Shown here piece after piece: positions 1-11,130 of a stretch of 64,000 nucleotides of DNA. The notes under the pieces were generated by a model, which was not told the origin of the DNA, ran no database searches, and saw only the letters and a program-made list of their open reading frames with translations. The DNA is taken from the NCBI RefSeq assembly GCF_022682495.2, contig NC_071390.1, positions 150,202,583 to 150,266,582 of the forward strand, given 5' to 3'. This DNA comes from Desmodus rotundus (taxonomy: Eukaryota; Chordata; Mammalia; Chiroptera; Phyllostomidae). Within the stretch, counting starts at the first letter, position 1. Every line of letters starts with the position of its first letter. The position numbers were made by a program, and so were the translations under genes.

Positions 1-600
1 GTCTTCTTCTAGGGAGTGAGGGAGCCTGTCACTTGGCTCTGTGGGCTGGGAGAGAGGGTACGGAGGGTCTGACTGCTTCTTAAACGAACTTTTGCTCAGT
101 GCCTCCTGTTTGAGCCTTACTTCTCCCTCAACTTATGAAAGTGCATGGTGCCTCCAGTGTTAAGGCTTTTATGGGTTCTTCACTATAAATTATGTCTCCT
201 CTTCCCCATTTAGGATTTGTCTTTCTCAAGTGTACTAATCAGAAACTACTCTTGCATCTGCTTTTCAGCTTCAAAAATGCGGTTATTGTATCCTCCATGG
301 AATTCCTTGTTTTTGTGTTTATGTCTTTTTCATCCTTTTGCTGTTATTTTAGTGGACTTTCAGAAGGGAGTAGACATTAAGGCCTGTGTTCAGTCCAACA
401 TCTTTAGTTAAAATCCCCAGCAGAATCTTATAATCTTTCTGTCAGGGGAAAGAAACCTCTCCTGAAATTACTCTCAGCCCTGTATTATTCACTTTAACTG
501 TGTTGAGCCTGCCTGCTTCGTCAGTAAGGATTGTCCTCATAATCCAAACTGCCTTTCTAATATGTATCTCATATCAGGTACCTAATAATAACTTTTTTTG
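1..600. other. Non-coding stretch, possible old repeat remnant
   Basis: No gene, RNA or clear repeat is seen. The part around 340-410 ('gtggactttcagaaggga' followed by 'gttcagtccaacatctt') loosely resembles the ends of old L1-type repeats, but the match is too weak to name. Short open frames at 192-411 have no domain or codon signal. Confidence 0.4.
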
Positions 601-604
601 CTAA

Positions 605-720
605 ATATTAATGCAACATTGTACACTCAGCATCATCCTTGATCCTCAAAGAGCTTATCTAGTTGGGAGAAAAACACATGCACAGTACAAAAAACAGTTG
701 TTCTAATGTGCTAAAGAAGC
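605..720 (-). repeat. L2 LINE fragment (weak)
   Basis: The phrase 'cctcaaagagcttatctagttgggagaaa' followed by an AC-rich tail resembles the reverse complement of the L2 3' end ('tgccctcatggagcttacattctagtggg' in the reverse orientation). Only about 100 bases are alignable by eye. A different old LINE is possible. Confidence 0.35.
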
Positions 721-1976
721 AATAATGCATTCAGAGATTCTGCAGCAAAACATTTTTAAAACAGTGCATTCAAAACTCCACATTAACATTTTACTTATTC
801 ACATGCTTCATCTAAGTTCCCATAGTGTACAAACACCGTATGAGAGATGGTGTTTTCACCACACGGCCCTGAGTTTTGCTCCCACGTCAAGGAGCTGGCT
901 AGAGCTACAGAATCAGACACAGCTGTGGTGGTGGAATGCAAAGTCCTTTCCCCACCTTCCGCTTCCCCACATCTGAAGGTGGTGAAAGGGACCAGTGCCT
1001 ATAATCAGGAGAAAGAAATTTCAAAAGTTAAGAGCCACAGAAATGATGAGCACCTAGACACACTGTTGGTGCTCTGCCCCCGTTGCCTTGGCATTCACCT
1101 CCGCACACCCAAGGCTGCTGGCTGTGAACATCTGTAATTCTATGCTTGAAGCCTTGTTACCTGGTTACGGGACCAAGCATAGCTTGTGCAGAGGGGAGGC
1201 CAGAAATACCAGAGTTAATACCCTTGGGAGTCACGAATCAATGACAGATGGGGGGTGTTGTTGGTGGGTAAATTCCCCAGCTTCCTAGTCCCTCAGCTGG
1301 GAAAACCTTAGGCATGTTCTACGCTGTCTCCCAGAACTGCCCACCAAGATTGAATTCCAGCTGGAATTAGTAAGTAGCTCAGAAATGTGCCCTTCATGGG
1401 CTTACTTTTCTCTCCTCTCCCATGTCTCCACTTCCCTGTCATACCCCCACCACGTTCACACCCAAATAAAGTACTTGCTCCCAAATTTTTGCCTCCAGTG
1501 AAACCCAGACCAAGATGTTCTCTAAAAAAATAATATATCTCAGAGAGGTCATACCCTTTCTCTTGAAATCTATGGAAGTAGGATGAACTCAGAGATACAC
1601 AAGGAGACTGATACCCCAGACACACACAACATTAACAGTCAACCAGTGTTTGCACAGTTAAATTTTGGAGCTGGAAAGGGTTCCAATGATAATTTTGTTC
1701 CATTTCCTACTCAGAACTAGAGCCTCTCCTTCTGAAGATCCCTGGCTGATGATGACCTCAAGTCTCTATTCAAACACTGCACAATACAGCAGACTACCCA
1801 AGGAAACTCAGCCCTTGAGATTCCAGTGCCTACCTTGGGTTGACTGGCATAGACCCTGGAAGAGAAGGAAGATAACAAAAGAAGTTCAAAAAGTCTGTTT
1901 ATTTGGCATTGAATTTCCAAAAGAAATTTCTTCTTTATTTTCTGACCCTAACCCTGTTTTCCCTTAATAATAGAAC

Positions 1977-1979
<3 letters not shown>
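721..1979. other. Non-coding stretch, no confident feature
   Basis: No splice-flanked open frame was found. Bases 1660-1770 ('ggagctggaaagggttccaatgat' and 'agagcctctccttctgaagatccctgg') resemble an ancient mammalian dispersed repeat, but I cannot assign the family. Open frames at 725-1137, 1308-1625 and 1665-1967 look like chance. Confidence 0.4.
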
Positions 1980-2051
<72 letters not shown>

Positions 2052-2052
2052 C
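1980..2052. repeat. Compound microsatellite (TC)n(AC)n
   Basis: About 18 uninterrupted TC units (1980-2016) run directly into about 18 AC units with one G interruption near 2045. Compound dinucleotide tracts like this are common in mammals and are usually length-polymorphic. Confidence 0.97.
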
Positions 2053-2539
2053 TGAATAAGCATGCCTTGACAGCCACCAGTGTCCCCTGCTGACACTCAG
2101 TAGATGGTAAACAGTTTTAACAGCACATGTCCACTCTTAGTCACATAACGCTCATTAGAGACTCCTTATCACCAAGTCTCACCCCCTGGGTAAACAAAGA
2201 AAGGCTAAGAAGTAGTGTGACTGCACAACTTATTGCCAAAAACAGGAGCTGCTTATACAAAGTGCAGCAGCAAGCAGCAAAGCCAGTCTTCCACAGAGGA
2301 TGCTAGAACACTGGGCTGTTTGCCACTCCTCTCCTCTCCTCTCCCCTGCCCTGTACTTCTCCTCCCCTCTCCCCTGACATAGAAACATTCTCAGAACCAC
2401 TCGATATTTTCAAGGGATGTTAACATGCAAGTTGCTAAACAGAAAAAAGCCAACAATCTAGAATGCCCTAGAGGCCAGGCAAAAAGCTTTAGAAGCTGAG
2501 CGCGATGGACCCTGGTAGTTGTATGGAGGTGGATGCAAG

Positions 2540-2680
2540 GGGCAATGTGGTAGAAAGAGCAAGGAGTTTGGAGTTAAGATTTGGATTTCCATCCCCACTC
2601 GTGTGAGCTGAGGCAACGACGTAGGCTCCCTTAACCTTCTTTGCTTCAGTAACATGGGAATGATCTGACATTTAAAAGAT
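2540..2680 (+). repeat. MIR SINE
   Basis: The order 'gtggtagaaagagcaaggagtttggagtt', then the tRNA-like middle, then 'cagtaacatgggaatgat' follows the sense MIR consensus (presence of a trait, description, accounting of digits, low-copy tail). Divergence is high, as expected for a mammal-wide SINE. Confidence 0.65.
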
Positions 2681-2774
2681 TCCTTCTGGGAATAAGCAAA
2701 CATTTAAATATGTTTAGTAAAAGATCAGGTTGTAAGGCAATGTAGTAGTATTAGTTACTCTTGCCCTTCCTTTT

Positions 2775-2945
2775 TCAAAAGTTTTTGATTGTTGTTCAAT
2801 TACAGTTGTCCCCATTTCCCCCATTACTCTGCCCTGCCCACTCCCCCCTCCCACATTCAATCCTCCCCACCCCACCGTTGTCCTTGTCCATGGGTCCTTT
2901 ATACTTGTTCCGTGATTTGACCCTTGGTAACAACACCTTACTGCT
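2775..2945 (-). mobile_element. 5'-truncated L1, bat-type 3' end
   Basis: On the minus strand the segment reads as an L1 3' untranslated end: G-rich 'gtggggtggggagg', then 'gagtaatgggggaaat', then 'ggacaactgtaattgaacaa' next to a short A-rich tail. On the plus strand this appears as 'gttgttcaattacagttgtcc'. I associate this terminus with young bat L1s, so this insertion supports the chiropteran assignment. No coding part is retained. Confidence 0.7.
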
Positions 2946-3014
2946 AATTGATTGACACAGTCTGAATCCAGTAGCCTTAGTTAATCCAAAGCAATTATCA
3001 ATTTTAATTACAAA

Positions 3015-3270
3015 TAATTATCACCATTGTTAAGACTACAACTTATAGACCATTTACTGCATGCCAAGTACTAGTAAGCTCTTTTTATTATCATCTCATA
3101 TAATTCTTAACATAGACCTAACGATGAAGTATTCTTCCTGTTTTATAGGTGAGGAAACTAAGGTTCAGAGACACTAAATTACTTTTATGAAAGTTACCGT
3201 GAACCTGTGGTGGATCTAGGGTTAAAACTCAGTTCTGTCTGATCAAAAACCTGTGCTCTGAATTGTCCAT
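3015..3270 (-). repeat. MIR SINE
   Basis: Nearly full-length antisense MIR: 'ccatttactgcatgccaagtact', 'ataggtgaggaaactaagg', 'gttcagagacactaaattac' and a final 'cctgtgctctgaat' block follow the inverse MIR consensus in order. Confidence 0.85.
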
Positions 3271-3489
3271 CAACACTTGCTGAACTGTAGTGATGGGAGT
3301 TGGTGAAGGTGGGGGCCAGGGCACCCCCAAAGGAGAGGAAGTGGGGTGGCAGAGGAAGGCATTGACCAGAGGCAGCCTGGGACGAACTCGACAGTCTGAT
3401 GGGCGAGGTGAAGAGTTTGGTTCACGAATTAGGTGGGTGGCCCAAGGGGCCGCATTGTTAGATGTGTCCCGTCAAGGAGGAAAACTCAT

Positions 3490-3960
3490 CTAGCTGCAAG
3501 AAACTGAAGACTCCACTAAAAGTGGCCTAAGCAGAACAGACTGTACTCTCTCTCTCAGTACCAAGTCCAGAGATGGCATGGGTCCAGGGTGAACGTGGCC
3601 ATTTGACTGTGTCGTCAGCATCCGGGAATTTTGCAGCCTACTGCTCTGCCATTCCCAGAATGTCTACAACCCCCCTCCCATCCCCTGTCCAGTCGCATGA
3701 TGGTTGCAGAAGTTTCTGACATGTCATCTAGAAAATCTAGAAAATCCATACCCAGCAAAGAAGAGGGATGTTGCTTTCCATGTGTCTGTCTCTTCTTCTT
3801 ATACAGTAAAACTTTCTGGGACCCCCAAAAGGACAACCCCTCAGGTTCCATTTGTCAGACGTAGGTTACATGATCACACTCACACCAATCCATGGCAAAG
3901 GGGAAGAAATTACTATAAGTAGATTAGACTTACCCATATTCATCTTAGGGGCCAGGATAA
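3490..3960 (+). repeat. Ancient dispersed repeat, family not assigned
   Basis: The start 'ctgcaagaaactgaagactccactaaaagtggcctaa' and the later 'gatcacactcacaccaatccatggcaaaggg' recall a mammal-wide repeat whose other members may lie at 10865-11130, 32450-32985 and 61745-62300 in this window. I cannot name it safely (old L1/MER or LTR class). The overlapping open frames at 3615-3922 are incidental. Confidence 0.4.
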
Positions 3961-4034
3961 GGGCGGTTCCTTTCGCTGACCAAATGGGGGGTGGGGCACC
4001 TGGACAGAATCAGGGGTCTCCCAGCACAGAGGAA

Positions 4035-4058
4035 TTGTGTGTGTGTGTGTGTGTGTGC
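4035..4058. repeat. (TG)n microsatellite
   Basis: About 11 uninterrupted TG units followed by an imperfect 'cacatgtgcatgca' tail. Confidence 0.95.
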
Positions 4059-5639
4059 ACATGTGCATGCACTAGCAAGTGTGAGCCTCAGGCGAGGCCA
4101 GCACCAGGGTCTGCCACTGTCAGGCTACTTGGGATGTCTCTCCGGAAAGCAAGAGAAAGAAGAAAACTTCCCTGTAATTACACCAATGAAAATCAGTCTG
4201 CACAGAGCTGCCCAAGCCAGAGGTCTCTCTTTTCTCCCTGAGCATTTGCATTTTATTCCTTCCTTTTTGCCTGCAACACACCTCTTCCCTGCCTGGTGTA
4301 ACCAGGCCTGGCTCGGGGACCTCCTCCTCCACAGCCACTGTGACCTTTCTCCCCAGTTCCAACGGTTGGTCCTAGAGCCCTTATCCTCCAGATCTTTATT
4401 TCCCAGACTCTTTGGATTGTGGAATTCTCCACCTACATTTTTTAAAAAGAAATATCTATTGACACCATAGAACCCAGTTTAGAAAATGCTAATGTCAACA
4501 ATTTCATTCAGTGAGAAATTATTATTTTAAAGAAAAACAAAACCACAAAGACCCTTTTGGGGAAAAAGCAGTTCCTCCTAAATATTCTTGTTATTTTTAG
4601 TTCCTATCTGAAAAGCTGCTGTCTGTCTTCCACTAGCCTCCAGAGAAACAAAACCCTCCTCGCGGTTTCCCAAGGGAGGGCCCGCCCCTGTGACCATCCC
4701 CAGTGACTTTGCTCCCTCGGGAGGCACTAAACGGATGGAGCCCCTCCTTTCTCTTTTGGATGGGGAGGGGTGGGAGGATGGGTCTAATACTAAACAGAGC
4801 TACATCTAGCCCTGAAATGAGCAGTGGCAGAGAGCCCAGCATTAAAGACATAAATAAGCTGCAGGTTTTCAGAAACCTGCCAGCAACCCTCTGAAACAGG
4901 AAGAGGGTACTTAGAGCTGTCCTGCTAACTCTCAACCTTGGATCTTAGGATCTCATGCTTGGGTTTGAGGCTCCATGGCTGCTGAACCCCGTAGCCTTGG
5001 AGCTGACTCCAAGGGCACCAGGCTGCGAAGCCGCCTGAGATACCAGGCAGTGTGATGGGGGAAATCCCAAGATAACCCCTCCATTTGCAGGAGCAGAAGG
5101 GGGTTATAAATGTCATCCCTTTCCTGGGAGATGTGGTGTCTGACTCCATTAGACTTTCAGGAAAGCTAAAAACAAACAAACAGAAAATGAAAAGGCTTAG
5201 GGTAATGGAATCGGCTCAGGGCTGCCACCTCTGTGTTGTTGGGGAGCTTTTCCCATGCACCCTGCTTTCCTGGGCCCGAGCTTGACTGGGATTGAGAACT
5301 ATGCTGCTCACATGTGAAAGCGGCTGGAGCAAGCACTTGAAACTCTGCTGCAAGCAAATTAGGCTTTTGGGGGGTGGTTTCTCAAGTCTGGGAGCCTTTA
5401 GTTTTATATGAAACGCCATATGGATGAATACAACCAATAAGTTAGAACAGATTCCTCATAGGAAAACAAATGACCAACAGGCAAGGCCCAGCTGATGGTC
5501 TATATCGTCAAACAATTACTTGGTACCATAAAATTCCTAGCCAATGGAAGTTTGGAGACCATTCCTCGGAGTTATTTTTCAAGCACTATGTGCTCAAAAA
5601 CACAAAGGATGTCTCCTCTTCTTCAAAAGCTTAGCATCA
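4059..5639. other. Unique non-coding stretch
   Basis: No repeat family, RNA gene or splice-flanked exon is recognised. Open frames on both strands (for example 3991-4470 and 4633-4935) are low-complexity in translation, lack motifs, and overlap other frames without any coding bias I can see. Confidence 0.4.
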
Positions 5640-5900
5640 CCACAGACACATATGAAGTTAAATAATGATTTAAACAATACAACAAGAGCCCAAGAGAAGT
5701 CACAAGGCACTATTTAAGAACCCAGCGTGTATGTGGGTTAGATATTGATAGGTGCGTCCAGTTACAATGAGATAGAGTGAACTCCGAAGGCTCTGAGAGA
5801 AGGTGGAACTTAAGCTGGGTCTTAAAGGAGAAAGGATCTGGGTAGATGAATGGGAAGGAAAGAGGGGCATTAAGAAAACTGTAAGGAATAGATGCGTGTG
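5640..5900 (-). repeat. L2-type LINE remnant
   Basis: The order 'gagatagagtgaactccgaagg', 'gagaaggtggaacttaagctgggtctta', 'ggatctgggtagatgaa' and 'gaggggcattaag' matches the antisense body of an old, very abundant mammalian repeat that I place in the L2 group. The family assignment is moderately uncertain. Confidence 0.45.
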
Positions 5901-6009
5901 AATAATGTTGTTTCACATTGGAGTTTTCACTTACCTATATGTCCATCCTTATAAATCACCTGCCAGAAAGTCATTATAATTATGATCTTCTTTTTGTTGC
6001 TGTTTGAAA

Positions 6010-6330
6010 TGTTAATTACTTTTATTCTGAACTGCTTTATTGAAGTGCAACTACACTGCAAGAAATCACACACATTTATAGTTGAAAGTACACAATTTGT
6101 GAAGTTTTGATACATGTACACAACTCCCCAATCAACATAGTACACTTATCCATCACCCCTAAAAAGTTGTAATGTTCTTTTCAAATAGGAAATCCTGATA
6201 CGCAACATCATAGTACAGCATTCATTCTACTCCACAAGCCGGTTCTTCTCCCTCTCTGACATGAGGGCTCCTTCCTCTCCCACCATACAACATAGGTTTC
6301 ATGTTTTAATAATGATCCAAAGAGCCACCC
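6010..6330 (-). mobile_element. Old L1 3' UTR (L1M class)
   Basis: The plus strand reads 'aactgctttattgaagtgcaac', 'agtgtacacaatttgtgaag'-like and 'gatacatgtacacaactccccaatcaacatagtac', the antisense of the 'ttttattgagatataattcac...' 3' UTR shared by L1M families. It lacks ORF sequence and is clearly decayed. Confidence 0.7.
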
Positions 6331-6384
6331 TACATTGAGACCATTTGGCAGTTTGAAATTGTGATTTAAAAAAAAATTATCCCT

Positions 6385-6600
6385 AAGGACAATCCCAGTG
6401 AGATAGATGTGAACGTTTCCCCAATTTTAGAGGCAGAGAAAGCAAACCGTAAGAGATCAGACCCTCCCAGGTCTGACAGTCGGCGGTGCCGCTATCGGAT
6501 GACAAGGCTGCCCGCCTCTCAGGCCCGGGCTTACGTGTATGGGCTCTGAGAGCCGTACAGACCTTCTCCAGGGCATAAGATCCTGCCAGCCTGGCACTCA
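6385..6600 (-). repeat. MIR-like fragment (weak)
   Basis: 'gtgagatagatgtgaacgtttccccaattttagaggcagagaaagc' follows the antisense MIR 'tattattatccccattttacagatgagg' block. The rest is too diverged. The 94-aa minus-strand frame here is incidental. Confidence 0.4.
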
Positions 6601-6664
6601 GGGAAGGGCTGAGCGTACAATTATTTAGTCCTGACCATGGATAATACAGGAACCCAGGTTGGAG

Positions 6665-6830
6665 CATTCAGCTTTCAAAAGGTAGATAGTACCAACTTAT
6701 ACTCCCTTCAAGAGCGTACAAGGGTTCCCTTTCTCCATCTCCTCACCAGTACTTACCTTTTTGTCTTTCTGATAACAGCCATCCTAACAGATGTGGTTTT
6801 GATTTGCATTTACCTGATGATTAATCTGCA
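6665..6830 (-). mobile_element. L1 3' UTR fragment
   Basis: 'gagcgtacaagggttccctttctccatctcctcaccagtactt' followed by 'gataacagccatcctaacagatgtg' and 'tggttttgatttgcatttacctgatgatta' is the familiar antisense L1 3' UTR block. It abuts an L1 piece in the opposite orientation at about 6831. Confidence 0.8.
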
Positions 6831-7245
6831 CTACCATGTTCATTTTAGCATTATTTGTAATAGCTAAGCTGTGGAAATGGGGAAACAACCTAAATCTCTG
6901 TCAATAGGTGAGTGGATAAATAAAATATATGTTTATATATGTAAATAAATAAAATATATGTTTATATATGTAAATATATAAATATACATACTAAATTATA
7001 TTAAATATATTTAGATATAGATTTATATGAATATTACTCAGATTTTAGGGGGGGAAAGGAGATCCTTCCATTTGCAACAACATGGCTGAACCTGGAGGAC
7101 ATTATGCTCAGTGAAATAAGCCAGACACAGAAAGACAGATGCTGCACGATCTCACTTGTATGTGGAATCTAAAATAGTCAAACTCATAGAAGTTCAGAGA
7201 ACAATGGTCACTAGTCAGAGGATTGTTGATTATATCTCAAGAAAG
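6831..7245 (+). mobile_element. L1 3' UTR fragment with AT-rich expansion
   Basis: Sense L1 3' UTR: 'agcattatttgtaatagctaagctgtggaaa', 'caataggtgagtggataaat', then 'ccatttgcaacaacatggctgaacctggaggacattatgctcagtgaaataagcc'. Between these blocks a 29-bp AT-rich unit is perfectly duplicated (6916-6944 and 6945-6973) and followed by further TA-rich sequence to about 7030. Confidence 0.85.
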
Positions 7246-8245
7246 CTAGAAAAAGCAAGTTAGACAGTGACTTCTTCCCTCCTGCTTCCTATAAAAGGGC
7301 TTTGGTGATCCCAAGGGGGAGTGCGGTAAAGGCCCCTCTGTCTGCTGCTTCCCCTACAATCCCACCTCGTCACTCTTCCTTTCCTGAAGCTCCACCAGGA
7401 TCCTGTATAACTGGCAAAGCAACCCATCTCAGAAAGAAGAAAAAGATGGGCAGATGGTGTCTTGCTCTCAATATCCCCCACCCCTGGCCTCCGCCACAGC
7501 GGGGAAGGGGGCTCTGCTCCGATTGCTGCTGTATAAATGTCCTGTCAAGCTGTTTATACTCACAGTGCATTTTCTTGGCTTCCCCAGCTCTGCTAATTGC
7601 CCCCAGTTTTGAAGGGATGAAAGCCAGATTGCAGAAGCATACCAGTGTTTATCATGAGTGACTTTCCAGGGGATCCCTGTAACAGAAAGGGGCAGGTCCT
7701 TTTCTTTAGAAGCCAAGGCTTTGCTGCCTCAAGTCTGGACTCTTGCTCCTTCACCTGCTCCCTTTGAACTGGGGCCTTCTGATTTGCAGGGGATGGCTGA
7801 TTCCTACTCATGGGCTCTAGCCCAAAAACTTGCATGAAGTTGCAGCTCATGATGTGAAATGGCTGTGGTGGGTGAATTTTACTTTTTTTTTGGTCTTGTG
7901 TTTCTGCATCATAATATCCTATCCTGCAAGCCCTTCCAGACAATATCTCATCTGTCCTCTAAATACTAATCTTGTCCCCACTCCTTCACCCCAACACTGT
8001 TCTTTCCTTTGCTTAGATGTTTCTTTACTCAGGTGTTGCATCGATAAATACTCAAGGAGAGTTTAAAAGTATATATTTGCAAAAGACTGTGTGAGAAGGG
8101 AACTCCTGCAAGAAAACTGCTAAATGTACAAGAATAACTAGAAAATAGGGGAAAATGTGAAGAGTTTTAAGAGAGACTCAATATAATATGGGCATTCAAA
8201 GGAGGGAGAGAAGGCACCCATCCAGTTGGGGAACATTAGGGGAGA
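7246..8245. other. Unique non-coding stretch
   Basis: No repeat or exon is recognised. Overlapping chance frames occur on both strands between 7260 and 8066. Confidence 0.4.
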
Positions 8246-8249
8246 TCAG

Positions 8250-8440
8250 CTAACTGAGCATGTCTCAGACATTATGTTATTTTATCTTCACAGTAATCCC
8301 ATCAGGCATGGAAATCAGGGCTAAGATACAGGAGATAATTTAATCAGGGTTACGTGGTGAACAAGCAGTAGAGTAGGAATTTGAACTCTGAAGGCAGGGC
8401 TCTTAACCACGATGCCACACTGCAGAAGTGGCATTGCAGG
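8250..8440 (-). repeat. MIR SINE
   Basis: Antisense MIR order: 'attttatcttcacagtaatcccatcaggcatgg', 'ggttacgtggtgaacaagcagtagagtaggaatttgaactc', 'ggcagggctcttaaccacgatgccacactgc'. Confidence 0.85.
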
Positions 8441-8569
8441 TGGCCCTTGAAAGATGGATGGGATTATGATTGCTGGAGTTGGCAGAGGGCATTCCCAGTT
8501 TGGAGATCGGGAGGAAAGTAGTAAAAGAAATACAGTAAGAAAACTGTTTAAAACATCCCTAGAGAAATT

Positions 8570-8720
8570 CACTCACTCATTCATTCATTCAACACATAAT
8601 TGTTGAATACTTTACTGTCTACCAGGCACTGTGCAGCCTCCTAGGATTCATCAGGGTACAAACAAGGATCCCTGACCTCATGGGCTTATATTCTAGCGTG
8701 AGAAGACAATAAAAGTAAAG
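8570..8720 (-). repeat. L2 LINE 3' end
   Basis: Starts with 'tcattcattcattcaacacataattgttgaatac', continues with 'taccaggcactgtgcagcctcctagg' and 'ccctgacctcatgggcttatattctag', the reverse complement of the L2 3' terminus. Confidence 0.85.
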
Positions 8721-10329
8721 TATAGTATAATAGAAGTTATAAAAATAGAGAAATACAGCCTGGTTAAGACGGATTGGTAGTGAGGGGTAGGCCTATCCCT
8801 ACTACTGCCTCTAACTCTCCCTTCTTCTTCATCCATATGTTTGTCCATCTATCACACCAGACTCAGAAATCATGAAAGTTTTGAGGTAACGTCTTAGGAC
8901 AAATTCTTCCTGCTGCATTGACAGTCCCAAGCTGCTGGAATGATCTTCACACCAGCCTGAGAGGCGCTGTAAGCTCAGAAGGTTGTGATCTGGGCACAGG
9001 ACTTAGCGTGGTCACTGATGTTTCCTGCTCTCCAGGCCAAGCAGGGCTCACTGTCTTCCTGTTTACCACATCCCACTCTGCCTCCTTCCACACAAGAGGG
9101 TCAGCTGCTAGGACAAGGTTAGGTACAAGCCCTCCATGGGCTGTGTAGCCAATAGCTTCACTACAAAATGACCTTCCAGCTCAGGGGAAGCATCAAAGGA
9201 ATGCAGAGTGTGACTCAGGAAGGGAAGTGCAGAATTCTGCCCAAGAAGTACAACCCATCCACAGCACCCTGGCCTGGACTCTGCAGTAAACAACTCAGAC
9301 AAAAAGCAGCACATGGCGGGGGGGGGGGTGTGGAGCTGTCTCAGAGCACAGACTCTGCCTCTAAGAGTGCCATTAGGGAGCTCAAATGAACAAGAGCAAA
9401 GCCACGCCAAGGAAGGATGTGGGGCCGAACTCACAGAGCTGAGGCTCTTTCTAACAACTAAGTAACAGGAATGCGGAGTAAGTTGTTTTTTGCCTAGATA
9501 AGTGGCACGTGAGTGCACAGGGGTTAAAGCAAGAGAGGTTGACTTCTTTAATACTTTGTCACCTAGTGAGTGTATCACCCATTGGTGAATCACCTCATAC
9601 ACTAAAACATCTTTCTTCTGAACTCCAATAAAGCAGCGAAGCGAATCCAGACATATGTCAATACAGCGCCCTCCCTGGCACAGTTCCTTCCCAGGGGCCC
9701 TGTTGACCCTGCCCCAGTGTTCCCAAGCAAGACTTCAGTATTTTTTAGGGGAGGAGATGTAGGAGAGTGCAGGAGGACGTGAGGAGCTGGTTGAGACAAT
9801 GTTAAGGTTAGGTGTTGAAAACACACGAAACTGAGGGCCTTTCTGAGTCAGATATTGTTTAATTTCAAAGACCCAAAGACCACTCAAACTAGCCTAAATT
9901 TAAAAGCAAGCAAACTGGCAGGGGGAGGTGAGGACATATTTTTGTCCCAGGGTCATCCCACATGGAGGAGGTGGGGGTAGAGCCAGGCTCCAGCAACACC
10001 ACAGCAGGAAGCCAGGAGCCGAGCCCACTCTGCAGTCCTCTCTCTCACATCTGCCTCATCCTTCTCTCAGCAAACTGGCTTTCTCCCTGTCTCACGCATG
10101 TGCAGACCCAGTTCTAGTGTCACATGAAGTCCAATTCTCAAGAGACACTGATCAGCCTCTCTGGATCCCATTTCTAAATGCCTGTGGGGTAGATCTAGCC
10201 CACCTTAGGCCAGCTGTTCTTCCTTTCCTTAATTAGGTGAAGCCGGGGAGGATGAGTTATTTACTGCAAAAATGGCCACAGAAGCGCCCATAAGGGTTGT
10301 AGCAGAAGCAGACCTGCACGATAGGACAA
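8721..10329. other. Unique non-coding stretch
   Basis: No repeat is confidently recognised. A run of 10 or so G lies at about 9319-9328. The 164-aa minus-strand frame (9108-9602) has no domain and no splice context. A possible acceptor at about 10071 is followed by an open frame, but there is no convincing donor. Confidence 0.4.
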
Positions 10330-10862
10330 TCCCATGGTGTCAGGATCCAGCCTCTACATGGCTCCCAGTGATCCTGATATTCACAGCCTGGTGTAGTACC
10401 CTCCCCTTGAGTGTGGGCTAGACTCAGTGCCTCCCTTCTAACAAATGGTGCATGGCAGAGTGATGGCATGTGACTTCTGAGGTTGGGATACCAAAGGACC
10501 AACTTCCTTCTTGCTGGCTTTCATGCTCTTGCTTACTCCGAGCACAGCCAACCCCCATGCTGTGAACCATCCTGTGGAGAGACCCACAGAACAAGGAACT
10601 GATGTCTTGGGTCAACAGTCAGCTGGGACGTGATGGCTGCCCACAGCCACATGAGTGGGTTTGGATGTGAGTCTTACCCAGTGAAGCTCACAGATACAGC
10701 TGCCCTGGCCAGCACCTTGACTGCAGCCTTGTGAGAGACTGTAAATCAGGGAACCCAGCAAAGCCATGCCTGACCCCGAGAAACTGTGAGATCATACACG
10801 TTATTTAAGCCACTACATTTTTGGATGAATTATTTAGAGAAGTAGAAAATTAACACAGGGTG
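10330..10862 (+). mobile_element. MaLR-type LTR remnant (MLT1-like)
   Basis: The 3' half carries the LTR end pattern known from MaLR LTRs: 'agccacatgagtgggtttgg', 'cagccttgtgagagactgtaaatcaggg', 'cgagaaactgtgagatcatac', 'ttatttaagccactaca', and an end near 'aaattaacacag'. The 5' half is less clear. No internal retroviral sequence is attached, so it is a solitary LTR or fragment. Confidence 0.55.
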
Positions 10863-10864
10863 CC

Positions 10865-11130
10865 AGGCTTTTTTCACCTTAGTTCTGTGCCATCCTTGGG
10901 CATCATCTTCATCCACATGGTCCAAGGTGGAAAGGCACATCTCTGATTTTCAGGGCATGACTCAGAAATTGCACACATTGCTTTACTCACAGTTAGTTGT
11001 GTGGCCACCCGTAACTACCAAGAAGGATGGAAGGGTGGCCTTGTGCCCAAGCGAAAACCAGGGGTTCTATTACAATGGAAGAACAGGAGAACGGATGCTG
11101 TGGGACGATGAGCAGTCTCTGTAATAACGC
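10865..11130 (+). repeat. Ancient dispersed repeat, family not assigned
   Basis: 'catcatcttcatccacatggtccaaggtgg', 'ttgtgtggccacccgtaactacc', then 'aaccaggggttctattacaatgg' and 'gagcagtctctg' share order and wording with 32460-32985 and look like the same mammal-wide family. The name is not known to me with certainty. Confidence 0.45.

Noticed and set aside
1980..2052. Regular short repeats considered as a possible CRISPR-like or satellite array
   Set aside because: Simple dinucleotide microsatellite without unique spacers.
9108..9602. 164-codon minus-strand open frame
   Set aside because: Translation shows no domain, and there are no splice or start features worth noting.
10072..10187. Acceptor-like 'catccttctctcag' followed by an open frame to a 'gggtagat' site
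   Set aside because: The donor is poor and the open length is short; nothing else supports an exon.
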